Positions 52,864-64,000 of a stretch of 64,000 nucleotides of DNA are shown in pieces. Both the position numbers and the translations under genes were made by a program. Location of the stretch: positions 972,324 to 1,036,323 of the forward strand of contig NZ_QGLF01000002.1 in NCBI RefSeq assembly GCF_003173055.1, given 5' to 3'. Positions within the stretch are counted from its first letter, which is position 1. Each line of letters starts with the position of its first letter. A model generated the notes under the pieces. It saw nothing but the letters and a program-made list of their open reading frames with translations, was not told the origin of the DNA and did no database searches. The DNA is from Zavarzinia compransoris (GTDB lineage: Bacteria; Pseudomonadota; Alphaproteobacteria; Zavarziniales; Zavarziniaceae).

Positions 52864-53973
52864 ATGGCACTGGGCAAACGTAAGCCATATCTGGTTCAGC
52901 CCGACGAACCGCAGGACTATGCGTCGGCGGCGGCAGGCCCCGTTTACAACGGCGTCGGCAGCGTGCTGCGGGACGCGCGCCTGTCCTATGGCCGGACCAC
53001 GGCGGAGATCGGCGCGGCACTGCGCATCAAGCCGGCTCATCTCGATGCTCTCGAACGCGGCGATATCGAGGGGATGGCGGGCCTGACCTATGCGCTCGGC
53101 TATCTCCGCTCCTATGCCGGCTATCTCGGGCTCGACGGCGAGGCGGCGGTCAATGCCTTCAAGGTCGAGTTGAACCGCGTCCCGGAAACCCGCCCGCTGG
53201 TCTTCCCGGCCCCGGTGCAGGAAGCGAAATTCCCCACCGGCCGGGTGCTGTCGCTTTCGGTGGTGCTGGCGGTTCTCGTCTATGGCGGCTTCTACTTCTT
53301 CTCGCGCAGCAATACGCTGCCGGCGGAAGTGGTGCCCGCGGTGCCCGCCGAACTGGCGGAGGCCCCGGCTTCGACCCTGGCCCCGGCTTCGACCCTTGGC
53401 CCGGCTTCGACCCTGAGCCCGGCCCCGACCGTCGCCGTCCCGCCGGCCCCGGCGCCCAGCGATCCGACCGCGGCCCAGGCCGCCCAGCATATGCCGGAAC
53501 CGCCCGCACCGGCGCTCGCGCCCCAGGCCCTGACGGTGGTGCCCGGCGCCCCCGCCGTGCCCGGCGCGCTGCCCAGCGTGGTGCCGGCGCCGCCCGGCTC
53601 GGCCCCGGCGCCGATGCCGACCGACGTGATGACGGCGCCGCCCGCGCCGCCGGCCCCGACCCTTGCCGCCGCTCCGGCTGCGGCGGCCGTGCCGGCGGAG
53701 GGCCGGGTGGTGCTGAGGGCGACGGCGCCGGCCTGGGTGCAGATCCTGGGCCCCAACCAGGAAGTGATCTTCACCAAGATCCTGCGCGCCGGCGACAGCT
53801 ATACCGTGCCGCCGCGCGCCGATACCACGCTGGTGACCGGCAATGCCGGCGCCCTTGAGATCCAGGTCGACGGCAAGCCGATCGGCCCGATCGGCAACCT
53901 GGGCCAGGTGCGCCGCAACGTGCCGCTCGATCCGGACAAGCTGCTGGCGGGCGCGGCCCGGCCGCCGGCCTGA
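52864..53973 (+). CDS. rodZ: RodZ-like cell-shape protein (HTH-TM-DUF4115)
   Basis: A 369-residue bitopic protein. It has an N-terminal HTH_25 domain ([59 protein letters not shown]), one membrane helix ([18 protein letters not shown], about 126-145), a long Ala/Pro linker containing a threefold PASTL-x-PASTL-type repeat, and a C-terminal DUF4115 domain ([22 protein letters not shown]). RodZ connects MreB to the elongasome. The linker is roughly twice the usual length. A weak TTGCGT-17-TATGTT promoter lies at 52729-52757. Confidence 0.9.
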   Translation: MALGKRKPYLVQPDEPQDYASAAAGPVYNGVGSVLRDARLSYGRTTAEIGAALRIKPAHLDALERGDIEGMAGLTYALGYLRSYAGYLGLDGEAAVNAFKVELNRVPETRPLVFPAPVQEAKFPTGRVLSLSVVLAVLVYGGFYFFSRSNTLPAEVVPAVPAELAEAPASTLAPASTLGPASTLSPAPTVAVPPAPAPSDPTAAQAAQHMPEPPAPALAPQALTVVPGAPAVPGALPSVVPAPPGSAPAPMPTDVMTAPPAPPAPTLAAAPAAAAVPAEGRVVLRATAPAWVQILGPNQEVIFTKILRAGDSYTVPPRADTTLVTGNAGALEIQVDGKPIGPIGNLGQVRRNVPLDPDKLLAGAARPPA

Positions 53974-53990
53974 GCCGGACGGACAAGATC

Positions 53991-55106
53991 ATGGCTGTTC
54001 GCGCCTATCGCCAGATCGTCCGGCGCAAGAGCCGGCAGATCATGGTCGGCACCGTGCCGGTCGGCGGCGATGCCCCGATCTCGGTCCAGACCATGACCAA
54101 TACGGTGACCTCGGATATCGAGGCGACCATCGCCCAGGTCCAGGCGGCGGAAGCGGCGGGGGCGGACATCGTCCGCGTCTCCTGCCCGGACGAGGACTCG
54201 ACCGCGGCCCTGAAGGCGATCGTCAGGGCGGTGCAGGTGCCGATCGTCGCCGACATCCATTTCCACTACAAGCGCGCCATCGAGGCGGCTGAGGCCGGCG
54301 CCGCCTGCCTGCGCATCAACCCGGGCAACATCGGCTCGGCGGCGCGGGTGCGCGAGGTGGTGAAGGCGGCCAAGGATCACGGCTGCTCCATGCGCATCGG
54401 CGTCAATGCCGGCAGCCTGGAGCGGGACTTGCTGGAGCGCTATGGCGAGCCCTGCCCGGAGGCCATGGTCGAATCCGCGCTCAACCACGCGAAAATCCTG
54501 GAAGACAACGATTTCACCGAATTCAAGATCAGCGTGAAGGCGTCCGACGTCTTCCTGGCCGCCGCCGCCTATCAGGGCCTGGCGGAGGCTTGCGACTATC
54601 CCCTGCATCTCGGCGTCACCGAGGCGGGCGGCCTGATCACGGGCACGGTGAAAAGCTCGATCGGCATGGGCTCGCTGCTCTGGGCCGGGATCGGCGACAC
54701 GATCCGCGTCTCGCTCTCGGCCGATCCGGTCGAGGAGGTGAAGGTCGGCTTCGAAATCCTCAAGGGCCTGGGCCTGCGCCACCGCGGCGTTTCCATCGTC
54801 TCCTGCCCGTCCTGCGCCCGCCAGGCGTTCCAGGTGATCAGGACCGTGGAAATCCTGGAAAAGCGCCTGGCCCATATTTCGACCCCGATCACCCTGTCGA
54901 TCATCGGCTGCGTGGTGAACGGCCCGGGCGAAGCGCGCGAGACCATGATCGGCGTCACCGGCGGCGGCCAGGGCAATCACATGGTCTATGTCAACGGCGT
55001 CACCGACCATAAGATCGACGACGGCCGCATGATCGATCATGTGGTCGAACTGGTCGAGCAGCGCGCGGCCGATATCGAAGCCGCCAAGGCCGCCGCGGCC
55101 GAATAG
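53991..55106 (+). CDS. ispG: 4-hydroxy-3-methylbut-2-enyl diphosphate synthase
   Basis: A 371-residue [4Fe-4S] enzyme of the MEP isoprenoid pathway. Blocks: [51 protein letters not shown], then SCPSCAR and [11 protein letters not shown], whose Cys residues bind the cluster. It is followed by hisS after 77 bases. The order rodZ-ispG-hisS is frequent in proteobacteria. Confidence 0.97.
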   Translation: MAVRAYRQIVRRKSRQIMVGTVPVGGDAPISVQTMTNTVTSDIEATIAQVQAAEAAGADIVRVSCPDEDSTAALKAIVRAVQVPIVADIHFHYKRAIEAAEAGAACLRINPGNIGSAARVREVVKAAKDHGCSMRIGVNAGSLERDLLERYGEPCPEAMVESALNHAKILEDNDFTEFKISVKASDVFLAAAAYQGLAEACDYPLHLGVTEAGGLITGTVKSSIGMGSLLWAGIGDTIRVSLSADPVEEVKVGFEILKGLGLRHRGVSIVSCPSCARQAFQVIRTVEILEKRLAHISTPITLSIIGCVVNGPGEARETMIGVTGGGQGNHMVYVNGVTDHKIDDGRMIDHVVELVEQRAADIEAAKAAAAE

Positions 55107-55183
55107 CGTTACAATCCGAATTTTGGCCACGGCGGGCATGACTCCGCCGTGACGCCTGTACTTGGCATCGACGAGGTAGACCC

Positions 55184-56428
55184 ATGGCAGCCCTGCAGCC
55201 CGTTCGCGGCACGCACGACCTTCTCGGCGAAGACGCGCGGCGCCATGCCCATATCGTCGCCACCTTCAAGGCGGTGGCCTATCGCTACGGCTTCCAGGAC
55301 ATCTCGACGCCGATCTTCGAATTCTCGGAGGTTTTCCACCGCACCCTGGGCGAGACTTCGGACGTCGTCTCGAAGGAAACCTATACGTTCACCGACCGGG
55401 GCGGCGAGTCCCTGACGCTGCGCCCGGAAATGACCGCGGGCATTGCGCGCGCCTTCATTTCCGGCGGTCTGGCCAAGGACCTGCCGCTGAAGCTCTGCGG
55501 CCATGGCCCGATGTTCCGCTACGAGCGGCCGCAGAAGGGCCGGCTGCGCCAGTTCCACCAGGTCGATGCCGAAGTGCTGGGTGTCGCCGAACCCCAGGCG
55601 GATATCGAGGTGCTGGCGCTCGGCGCCGATTTCCTGGCGGCCCTCGGCCTCGGCGCCCGGGTCGAACTGAAGCTGAACACCCTGGGCGACAGCGAAAGCC
55701 GGCAGGCCTATCGCCAGGCCCTGATCGATTATTTCGGCGCCTACCGGGACCGCCTGTCGGAAGACAGCCTGAAGCGCCTGGAGCGCAACCCCATGCGCAT
55801 CCTCGATTCGAAGGACGAGGGGGACCGGGAACTGGTTGCCGGCGCGCCCAGGCTGCACGACTACCTGAACGCGGTCTCGCGCGACTTTTTCGCCAAGGTC
55901 CGCCAGGGGCTGGATGCGCTCGGCATCGCCTATGCGGTCGACGAGCGGCTGGTCCGCGGCCTCGACTATTACAGCCATACCGCCTGGGAATTCGTCACCA
56001 CCGACCTCGGTGCCCAGGGCACCGTGCTGGGCGGCGGGCGCTATGACGGGCTGATCGCCCTGATGGGCGGGCCGGCCACCGCGGGCATCGGCTTCGCCGC
56101 CGGCATCGAGCGTCTGGCCATGATGATCGAGGCGCCGCCGGCGCCGGCCCGCGCCATCGCCGTGGTGCCCATCGGCGCCGGCGCCGAGGTGCCGGCATTG
56201 CAGGTCGCCCATCGCCTGCGCCGGGCCGGCTTCACGGTCGAACAGGGCTATCGCGGCAATGTCGGCAAGCGGCTGGAGCGCGCCTCGAAGCAGGGGGCGC
56301 GCCTCGCCCTGCTGATCGGCGACGAGGAGATCGCCGCCGGCACGGTGAAGGCCCGCGACCTCGACACCAGGGAGGAACGGGTGGTGGCGCTGGCCGAGCT
56401 CGAGACCGCCTTCGCGGCCTATCGCTGA
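55184..56428 (+). CDS. hisS: Histidyl-tRNA synthetase
   Basis: A 414-residue class II aminoacyl-tRNA synthetase. Motif 1 lies near the start ([10 protein letters not shown]), motif 2 is in [21 protein letters not shown], and [13 protein letters not shown] and GGGRYDGL are His-specific motif-3 region blocks. The C-terminal anticodon domain (about 320-414) ends [12 protein letters not shown]. It is followed by prfA one base after its stop. Confidence 0.96.
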   Translation: MAALQPVRGTHDLLGEDARRHAHIVATFKAVAYRYGFQDISTPIFEFSEVFHRTLGETSDVVSKETYTFTDRGGESLTLRPEMTAGIARAFISGGLAKDLPLKLCGHGPMFRYERPQKGRLRQFHQVDAEVLGVAEPQADIEVLALGADFLAALGLGARVELKLNTLGDSESRQAYRQALIDYFGAYRDRLSEDSLKRLERNPMRILDSKDEGDRELVAGAPRLHDYLNAVSRDFFAKVRQGLDALGIAYAVDERLVRGLDYYSHTAWEFVTTDLGAQGTVLGGGRYDGLIALMGGPATAGIGFAAGIERLAMMIEAPPAPARAIAVVPIGAGAEVPALQVAHRLRRAGFTVEQGYRGNVGKRLERASKQGARLALLIGDEEIAAGTVKARDLDTREERVVALAELETAFAAYR

Positions 56429-56429
56429 C

Positions 56430-57500
56430 ATGATCCGCGACGAACAGCTGGACCGGATTCTGCTTCGCCACGAAGCCCTGGGCGCGGAATTGTCCAGCGG
56501 CCAGCTGGCGGCGGGCGAGTTCACCCGGGCCTCGCGCGAACTGGCGGAACTGGACCCGGTGGTGGCGGTGATCCGGGATTTCCGGGCGAAGCGCCGGGAA
56601 CTGGCGGAACTGAACGCCCTGCTGGACGATCCGGACATGCGCGACCTCGCCCTGGCCGAGCGCGAGGCCCTGGCCGAACGCCTGCCCGCGCTGGAACGGG
56701 CGGTCGCCGTCGCCCTGCTGCCCAAGGATGCGGCGGACGAGCGTTCCGCCATCCTGGAAATCCGCGCCGGCACCGGGGGGGAGGAGGCGGCGCTCTTCGC
56801 CCGCGATCTCTTCGGCATGTATACCCGCTATGCCGGCGCCCATGGCTGGCGAGTGGAACTGATGTCCGAGTCCGAGGCGGAGCACGGCGGCTATAAGGAA
56901 GTGATCGCCGGCATCACCGGGGCCGGCGTCTTCGCCCGGCTGAAATTCGAATCCGGCGTACACCGGGTGCAGCGCGTGCCGGCGACCGAGGCGGGCGGCC
57001 GCATCCATACTTCTGCCGCCACCGTCGCCGTGCTGCCGGAAGCCGAGGAGGTCGATGTCGCCATCGACGAGAAGGACCTGCGGATCGATGTCTTCCGCTC
57101 GTCCGGGCCCGGCGGCCAGTCGGTGAACACCACCGATTCGGCGGTGCGCATCACCCATCTGCCGACCGGCATGGTCGTCCAGCAGCAGGACGAGAAAAGC
57201 CAGCACAAGAACAAGGCCAAGGCCCTGAAGGTGCTGCGCGCCCGGCTTTACGAGATGGAGCGCGAGAAGGCCGATGCGGCGCGGGCCGCCAACCGCAAGG
57301 GCCAGGTCGGCTCCGGCGACCGTTCGGAACGCATACGCACCTATAATTTCCCGCAAGGGCGGGTCAGCGACCACCGGATCAACCTGACCCTCTACAAGAT
57401 CGACAAGGTGATCGCGGGCGAAGCGCTGGACGAGATCATCGAACCCCTGATCGCGGCGGACGAGGCGGAACGCCTCGCCGATCTCGACGGCCAGGGATGA
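56430..57500 (+). CDS. prfA: Peptide chain release factor 1
   Basis: 356 residues, full RF1 length. The catalytic GGQ is in [18 protein letters not shown], and the RF1 PxT-type stop-recognition region is in ... [22 protein letters not shown]. It recognises UAA and UAG. It starts one base after the hisS stop. prmC, which methylates the GGQ glutamine, lies 15 bases downstream, the standard pairing. Confidence 0.97.
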   Translation: MIRDEQLDRILLRHEALGAELSSGQLAAGEFTRASRELAELDPVVAVIRDFRAKRRELAELNALLDDPDMRDLALAEREALAERLPALERAVAVALLPKDAADERSAILEIRAGTGGEEAALFARDLFGMYTRYAGAHGWRVELMSESEAEHGGYKEVIAGITGAGVFARLKFESGVHRVQRVPATEAGGRIHTSAATVAVLPEAEEVDVAIDEKDLRIDVFRSSGPGGQSVNTTDSAVRITHLPTGMVVQQQDEKSQHKNKAKALKVLRARLYEMEREKADAARAANRKGQVGSGDRSERIRTYNFPQGRVSDHRINLTLYKIDKVIAGEALDEIIEPLIAADEAERLADLDGQG

Positions 57501-57515
57501 CGCGAGGGGCCGCCG

Positions 57516-58370
57516 ATGACCGCGCTCACCATCAAGGCCCTGGTTCATGAGACGGCGGCGCAGCTGCGCATGGCCGGGGTCGAGGGGCCGCGCCGGGATG
57601 CGGAACTGATCGCCGGCCATGCCCTCGGCCTCGACCGCGCCGCGCTGATCGCCCATGGCGACGATCCGGTGACGGACGAGGCCGCCGCCCGCATCGCCGC
57701 CATGGCGGCGGACCGGGCGGCGCGCCGGCCCATGGCCCAGGTCCTCGGCACGCGGGAATTCTGGAGCATGCGCTTCAAGGTGACGGCGGCGACCCTCGAT
57801 CCCCGCCCGGACACGGAAACCCTGGTCGAGGCGGTTCTCGCCGTCGTCGGGCTTCGCCTGTGGAAACCCTTGCGCATCCTTGACCTCGGCACGGGGACCG
57901 GCTGCATCCTGGCGGCGCTGCTGCGCGAATGCCCGGCGGCGACCGGGATCGGCATCGACCGCTCGCCGGCCGCGGTCGCCGTGGCGGCGGAGAATATGGC
58001 CGCCCTCGGCCTCGGCGGCCGGGCCACGATCGTCGAGGGGGATTGGGCCGCCGGGATCGACGAGCGTTTCGACGTCGTCGTCTCCAACCCGCCCTATATC
58101 CCCGAGGCGGACATGCAGCGCCTCGCCCCCGAGGTGCGGCTGTTCGAGCCGCGCGGCGCCCTGACCCCGGGGGGCGACGGGCTCGGCGCCTATCGCGAGA
58201 TCCTGGCCCAGGTGCCGAGGGTGGCGGCGCCCGGCGCCATCGTCGCCTTCGAGGTCGGGATCGGGCAGGCCGATATCGTCGCCGCCATGATGGAAGCCTG
58301 CGGCCTTGGCCCGGTGACCCGGAAGGCGGATCTCGGCGGCATTCCCCGGGTCGTCCTCGGGCAGGCCTGA
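57516..58370 (+). CDS. prmC: Release factor glutamine methyltransferase
   Basis: A 284-residue SAM enzyme that methylates the Gln of the release factor GGQ motif. DLGTGTGCILAALLRECP is motif I and the catalytic NPPY is in VVSNPPYIPEADM. It has a helical N-terminal substrate domain (about 1-80). It is preceded by GAGGGG. The 259 bases after it contain no gene I can support. Confidence 0.96.
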   Translation: MTALTIKALVHETAAQLRMAGVEGPRRDAELIAGHALGLDRAALIAHGDDPVTDEAAARIAAMAADRAARRPMAQVLGTREFWSMRFKVTAATLDPRPDTETLVEAVLAVVGLRLWKPLRILDLGTGTGCILAALLRECPAATGIGIDRSPAAVAVAAENMAALGLGGRATIVEGDWAAGIDERFDVVVSNPPYIPEADMQRLAPEVRLFEPRGALTPGGDGLGAYREILAQVPRVAAPGAIVAFEVGIGQADIVAAMMEACGLGPVTRKADLGGIPRVVLGQA

Positions 58371-58629
58371 ATTGCATGTCCGGCAGGGCGCCCTGCGGCC
58401 GGCGCGACCTTCGTCGGGGCAAAAAAGTCTTGGAAATCCGCCACCTTGCGGCTAGGTTCACGAACGGAGATTGCACGGCGGCTGGCGCCGCTTTGGGATG
58501 GGCTGGCAATCTCCCTGATCGTCCCGGTATCGACTGTGCCACCTGGTCCCGCTTTCGCGGCGCCGGGCTCTGCCAGCGATGCCCGCCCCGATTTTCCAAG
58601 ATGGATTCGACCGAAAGTAGCGACCGTCC

Positions 58630-59091
58630 ATGAGACCAGGACAGCATAACAAGCGCCCGCGCGGCGGCCGTCAGAACAATAACGGCGGTGGCGGCGGTGG
58701 CGGTGGTGGTGGCGGCGGCAACGGGCGCAAGTCGGCGCACGGCCCGAACCGGACCTATGATTCGAACGGCCCCGACGTCAAGGTCCGCGGCACCGCCAGC
58801 CATATTTTCGAAAAATATCAGCAGCTTGCCCGCGATGCCCAATCGGCCGGCGACCGCATTGCCGCCGAGAACTACCTGCAGCACGCCGAGCATTATTACC
58901 GGCTGATGCTGGCCAACAATCTGATCAATCCGCGCGGCAACAATGCCCCGGCGCAGAACGGTCAGAACGGCTTTCCCGGCCAGACCCCGCAGCCCGAAAT
59001 GCCGCCCTTCGACCTGAGCCCGGCCAGCGCCGGGGACGAAGAGCCGGAAATCCTGGACTTCGATCTCGACGGCGACCGCGTGAACAGCTGA
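58630..59091 (+). CDS. DUF4167 family protein
   Basis: A 153-residue alphaproteobacterial protein. The N-terminus [18 protein letters not shown] is basic and followed by a run of 12 Gly (encoded by mixed GGT/GGC). The conserved DUF4167 core is [42 protein letters not shown]. The end is acidic. It may bind RNA or ribosomes judging by composition, but the function is unknown. Its position between prmC and clpB is conserved in this class. A weak TTGGAA-17-TAGGTT promoter lies at 58430-58458. Confidence 0.9.
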   Translation: MRPGQHNKRPRGGRQNNNGGGGGGGGGGGGNGRKSAHGPNRTYDSNGPDVKVRGTASHIFEKYQQLARDAQSAGDRIAAENYLQHAEHYYRLMLANNLINPRGNNAPAQNGQNGFPGQTPQPEMPPFDLSPASAGDEEPEILDFDLDGDRVNS

Positions 59092-59111
59092 TCGCCTGCC
59101 ACGATCTCCCG

Positions 59112-59145
59112 CAATGCCCGGCCCGCGTGCCGGGCATTGTCGTTT
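59112..59145 (+). terminator. Hairpin terminator after DUF4167
   Basis: CAATGCCCGG (59112-59121) pairs perfectly with 59130-59139 over an eight-base loop and is followed by TCGTTT. It starts 21 bases after the DUF4167 stop, so it would separate that unit from clpB. Confidence 0.6.
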
Positions 59146-59177
59146 CTGGGCATTGTCGTTTTTCGGCATTGTCGTTT
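59134..59177 (+). repeat. Three 16-base-period direct repeats
   Basis: The 12-mer GCATTGTCGTTT occurs exactly at 59134-59145, 59150-59161 and 59166-59177, a strict 16-base period. The first copy overlaps the terminator hairpin's right arm. They lie just upstream of the clpB promoter candidate. Confidence 0.9.
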
Positions 59178-59214
59178 TCGCCGCCGGTTGATGTCGCGCA
59201 ACGCTCGACACCCC

Positions 59215-59242
59215 CTTGTGTTGCACCTTGGCCACACCATAT
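59215..59242 (+). promoter_or_regulatory. Candidate heat-shock (sigma-32) promoter of clpB
   Basis: CTTG at 59215 followed after 18 bases by CCATAT at 59237-59242 matches the alphaproteobacterial RpoH pattern CTTG-N17/18-CYTAT-like. It is positioned about 60 bases before the clpB start, as expected for a heat-shock gene. Confidence 0.6.
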
Positions 59243-59300
59243 CGAAGGGCGACGGCAGGCGGACCTTACATCCGCCCCTGAAAGGACAAGGGGATCCGGC

Positions 59301-61949
<2,649 letters not shown>

Positions 61950-61955
61950 TCGATC

Positions 61956-61991
61956 GGCGGGCCGGGCCCGGAAACGGCCCGGCCCGCCTTT
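61956..61991 (+). terminator. Terminator after clpB
   Basis: A perfect 13-base stem (GGCGGGCCGGGCC, 61956-61968, with 61976-61988), seven-base loop and a short TTT. It lies between convergent clpB and the M23 peptidase, 6 bases after the clpB stop. The T-run is weak. Confidence 0.7.
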
Positions 61992-62004
61992 CAATCGGGG
62001 GGCG

Positions 62005-63585
62005 TCAGGGGGCCGGCTTCTTGTCCGGTCCCGGCGCCGCCATGGCGGATTGTACCGGAGTCTCGGCCAGCAGCCTGTCGATCTCGCGCTTGCGGGCGTT
62101 GAAGCTGGCCAATTCCTTGCCGGCCAGCTTGCGCCCGGACTGGAACTTCACGCCCTGGGGATTGACCTGGGCGCCCGCGGCCAGGATCTCGTAATGGAGA
62201 TGCGGCCCGGTGGAGCGGCCGGTGGTGCCGACATAGCCGATGGTCTGGCCCTGGCGCACCCGGCTGCCCGGCTTCAGCCCCTTGGCGAAGCGCGACAGAT
62301 GGGCATAGGCGGTCGAATATCTGCCGTCGTGGCGGATGCGGATGTAATTGCCGTAGGAACCGGCCCGGCCGATCTTGTCGACCGTGCCGTCGCCGGCGGC
62401 CAGGATCGGCGTGCCGGTCGGGGCGGCGAAATCGATGCCCTTGTGCATCTTCGAATAGCCCAGCACCGGGTGGCGCCGCATGCCGAAGCCGGACGAGATG
62501 CGCGCCCCGTCGATGGGCGTGCGCAGCAGCGCCTTGCGGACGCTTTCGCCCTTGGGGTTGAAGAAATCCGGGATCTTGTCGTCGCCAGGGATATGGCGAT
62601 AGATCGGCAGGTCGTCGCCCGACAGGATCATTTTGGCATAGAGGATGTCGCCCCATTTCAGGGTGCGGCCGTCCGGGTCCTGGTGGCGTTCGACCAGCAG
62701 CTCGAAATGATCGCCCGGCTGGATGTCGCGCTGGAAGTCGACGTCGTAGGAGAACATGCGGATCAGTTCCGCCGTCACCGCCGGCGGCAGGCCGGCGCGC
62801 CCCGCCGAGGCGAAGAGACTGTCGTCGATGGTGCCGATCACCCGGGTCAGGGCGACGGTCAGTTCCGTCCTCTCCTCGGCGGCGCTCAATTGGCCGTCGG
62901 TGCCGCGGGTGACCCGCACCCGGCGGTCGACGTCCGTATCGAAGGCGAGTTCGGCAAGGCGCGGCAGGTTCTCGTCGTCCGCGGCCGTGGCGGGGGCGAG
63001 GACGATGGTCAATTCCTGGCCGACGCGCAGGTCCCGCGGGTTGAACAGGGGGCGCAGGATCTCGACCACCTCATAGGCTTCGGTGCGGTCGAGGCCGGCC
63101 TCGGTCAGGATCGACATCAGGGTGTCGCCCTGTTCGACCGAGACCACTTCATGCTCGGCCTGGCCGGCGGCGATATCCTCGGGCGCCGGCGGCTCGACCG
63201 TGGGATCGGCGCTGTCGTCCGCCAGCTTCTCCCCGTCGCCGGTATCGGCGTCGGCGTCGGCGAGCGTATTGTCGTCCGCCCCCGCGTCCAGGGGCAGGGG
63301 CGTGCCGGCGGCCAGATCCGCCTGCGGTCCATGCCCTGGGGTGCCGAACAGGCTGGCCACGCCGACGCCGGCGCCAAGGCCGATCAGGGCGGCGACGGCG
63401 ACCGACGCGAGGAAACGCCCGGCCCGGCGGCTGGGCCGATCCTCGATCGAATGGCGGACGATGGTCTTCAGCAGGGCGTTGCCGGGGCCGGTCGCCGGCG
63501 GCAAGCGAGGATCATCGCCAGGGGGAGGCTGAAAAGCGGACACGGTCGGGCCTTGCGCGTAAGGAGAATCAGGGCGGCCGATCAT
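62005..63585 (-). CDS. M23 (LytM) family peptidoglycan endopeptidase
   Basis: A 526-residue membrane-anchored murein hydrolase. One transmembrane helix (about 58-80: FLASVAVAALIGLGAGVGVASLF), an Asp/Ala-rich linker, a LysM/OapA-like domain (about 148-200: HEVVSVEQGDTLMSILTEAGL), an intermediate domain and the M23 domain with zinc ligands in SSGFGMRRHPVLGYSKMHKGIDFAAP and GPHLHYE. This plan is that of MepM/ShyA-type elongation endopeptidases. ATG 63585 is used; GTG 63543 is an alternative start with comparable context. Confidence 0.92.
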   Translation of the reverse strand: MIGRPDSPYAQGPTVSAFQPPPGDDPRLPPATGPGNALLKTIVRHSIEDRPSRRAGRFLASVAVAALIGLGAGVGVASLFGTPGHGPQADLAAGTPLPLDAGADDNTLADADADTGDGEKLADDSADPTVEPPAPEDIAAGQAEHEVVSVEQGDTLMSILTEAGLDRTEAYEVVEILRPLFNPRDLRVGQELTIVLAPATAADDENLPRLAELAFDTDVDRRVRVTRGTDGQLSAAEERTELTVALTRVIGTIDDSLFASAGRAGLPPAVTAELIRMFSYDVDFQRDIQPGDHFELLVERHQDPDGRTLKWGDILYAKMILSGDDLPIYRHIPGDDKIPDFFNPKGESVRKALLRTPIDGARISSGFGMRRHPVLGYSKMHKGIDFAAPTGTPILAAGDGTVDKIGRAGSYGNYIRIRHDGRYSTAYAHLSRFAKGLKPGSRVRQGQTIGYVGTTGRSTGPHLHYEILAAGAQVNPQGVKFQSGRKLAGKELASFNARKREIDRLLAETPVQSAMAAPGPDKKPAP

Positions 63586-64000
63586 CGAAAGCCGAAGCCG
63601 TGACCGCGCCGCGCCGGAAGGAGCAGACTCGCCCGTGGGACTCCCGCCGTCAACCTCCTCCGCCTGTCGTGGGTCCGGCCTTGTCCGGACACCAGGAATG
63701 GGGCCTTCCGCATTGTCATAAAAAACCCAAAAAAGGGGGTTGCAAGGTCTCCTGAGTCGGCGCTACAAACCGCGCCTCGCCGCAGAGCACCTGGAAGGGA
63801 GCGAAGTGGCGGGGGCGCTGCGGCGGACGATCCTGTGGGTTTATCCCACGGCGAAGACCCTGTTTAGCGGTGTTGCCTGTTGGTTTGGTTTTGATGCGTT
63901 GAGCTGAAAGAACTGGGTTGACAGGTTGTGGGTCGGGGGGTTAGAAGCCCGGCCTCGTGGTTGGCGGCGGTAACGTTGTTGATCACAGTGTTGGTTGGTG
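63586..64000 (+). promoter_or_regulatory. Promoter region with two tandem stable-RNA-type promoters, probably of an rRNA operon
   Basis: No protein gene is seen in these last 415 bases. First element: TTGCAA (63740-63745), 18 bases, TACAAA (63764-63769), behind an A-rich UP-like tract (63719-63734). Second: TTGACA (63918-63923), exactly 17 bases, TTAGAA (63941-63946), both reading out of the window. Two strong promoters in tandem over a long leader with no coding sequence is what precedes alphaproteobacterial rRNA operons, whose -10 elements often read TTAGAA-like. A GTGGG-TTTAT-CCCAC hairpin lies between them (63835-63849). The 16S gene itself is not in the window, so this is inference. Confidence 0.5.

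Noticed and set aside
58679..58730. Gly-codon run in DUF4167 as a phase-variable microsatellite
   Set aside because: The run mixes GGT and GGC, so slippage by pure repeat units is unlikely, and Gly-rich N-termini are normal in this family.

Overview
The window is a continuous stretch of very GC-rich chromosome, almost fully coding, with strong GC bias at third codon positions. Gene content points to an alphaproteobacterium. Markers are a DUF4167 gene between prmC and clpB, a TipN-like polarity protein, an HflK/HflC/DegP cluster, an alphaproteobacterial FGase-like amidohydrolase and the run ubiG / lysC / ptsP / ispG / hisS / prfA / prmC / clpB / M23 peptidase. That order resembles Rhodospirillales-type genomes. 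The two wax ester synthase/DGAT genes fit lineages such as Zavarzinia or Oleomonas, but the genus is a guess.

Layout. 1-3744 (minus): cell-wall transglycosylase MtgA and a large membrane-anchored coiled-coil protein. 3796-6767 (minus): thioredoxin-NHL protein translationally coupled to a phosphonate monoester hydrolase-like sulfatase. 6838-9010: ferredoxin-NADP reductase facing an Lrp regulator and LysE exporter, with a near-consensus Lrp box between them. 9132-13718: alpha/beta hydrolase with an unusual Asp nucleophile, a PAS protein with degenerate GGDEF and EAL-like regions, and a HisKA_2 kinase. 13747-18805: Mrp/ApbC, then HflK, HflC and DegP (envelope proteolysis), ended by a clear intrinsic terminator. 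18866-30822: two wax ester synthase/DGAT paralogs flank a MipA-like protein, an HlyIII-like protein, two tandem TadG-like/TadE-like cassettes, an N-formylglutamate amidohydrolase-like enzyme and a CHAP-domain secreted protein.

30819-35888: GtrA and a fused GH17-GT2 glucan synthase, TetR plus SMR transporter, and a small secreted protein. 35940-41631: secA facing a parvulin isomerase, then argJ and a Nudix hydrolase. 41713-47961: GAF-GGDEF diguanylate cyclase, an NDUFAF5-like methyltransferase facing comF, then grxC, a Nit amidase, a secreted LprI/DUF3298 protein and DUF1178, and ubiG from the other side. 48109-61949 (plus): lysC, a nitronate monooxygenase-like flavoprotein, ptsP, rodZ, ispG, hisS, prfA, prmC, DUF4167 and clpB. 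The window closes with an M23 peptidase reading left and, reading right, two tandem promoter-like elements that look like the start of an rRNA operon whose structural genes lie beyond the edge.

Most of the window is housekeeping. The least ordinary parts are the duplicated TadG/TadE pair, the degenerate PAS-GGDEF-EAL protein, the Asp-nucleophile hydrolase, and a family of long palindromic intergenic repeats, one of which is translated as the tail of the GtrA protein. No phage, insertion sequence, CRISPR array or tRNA gene was recognised.
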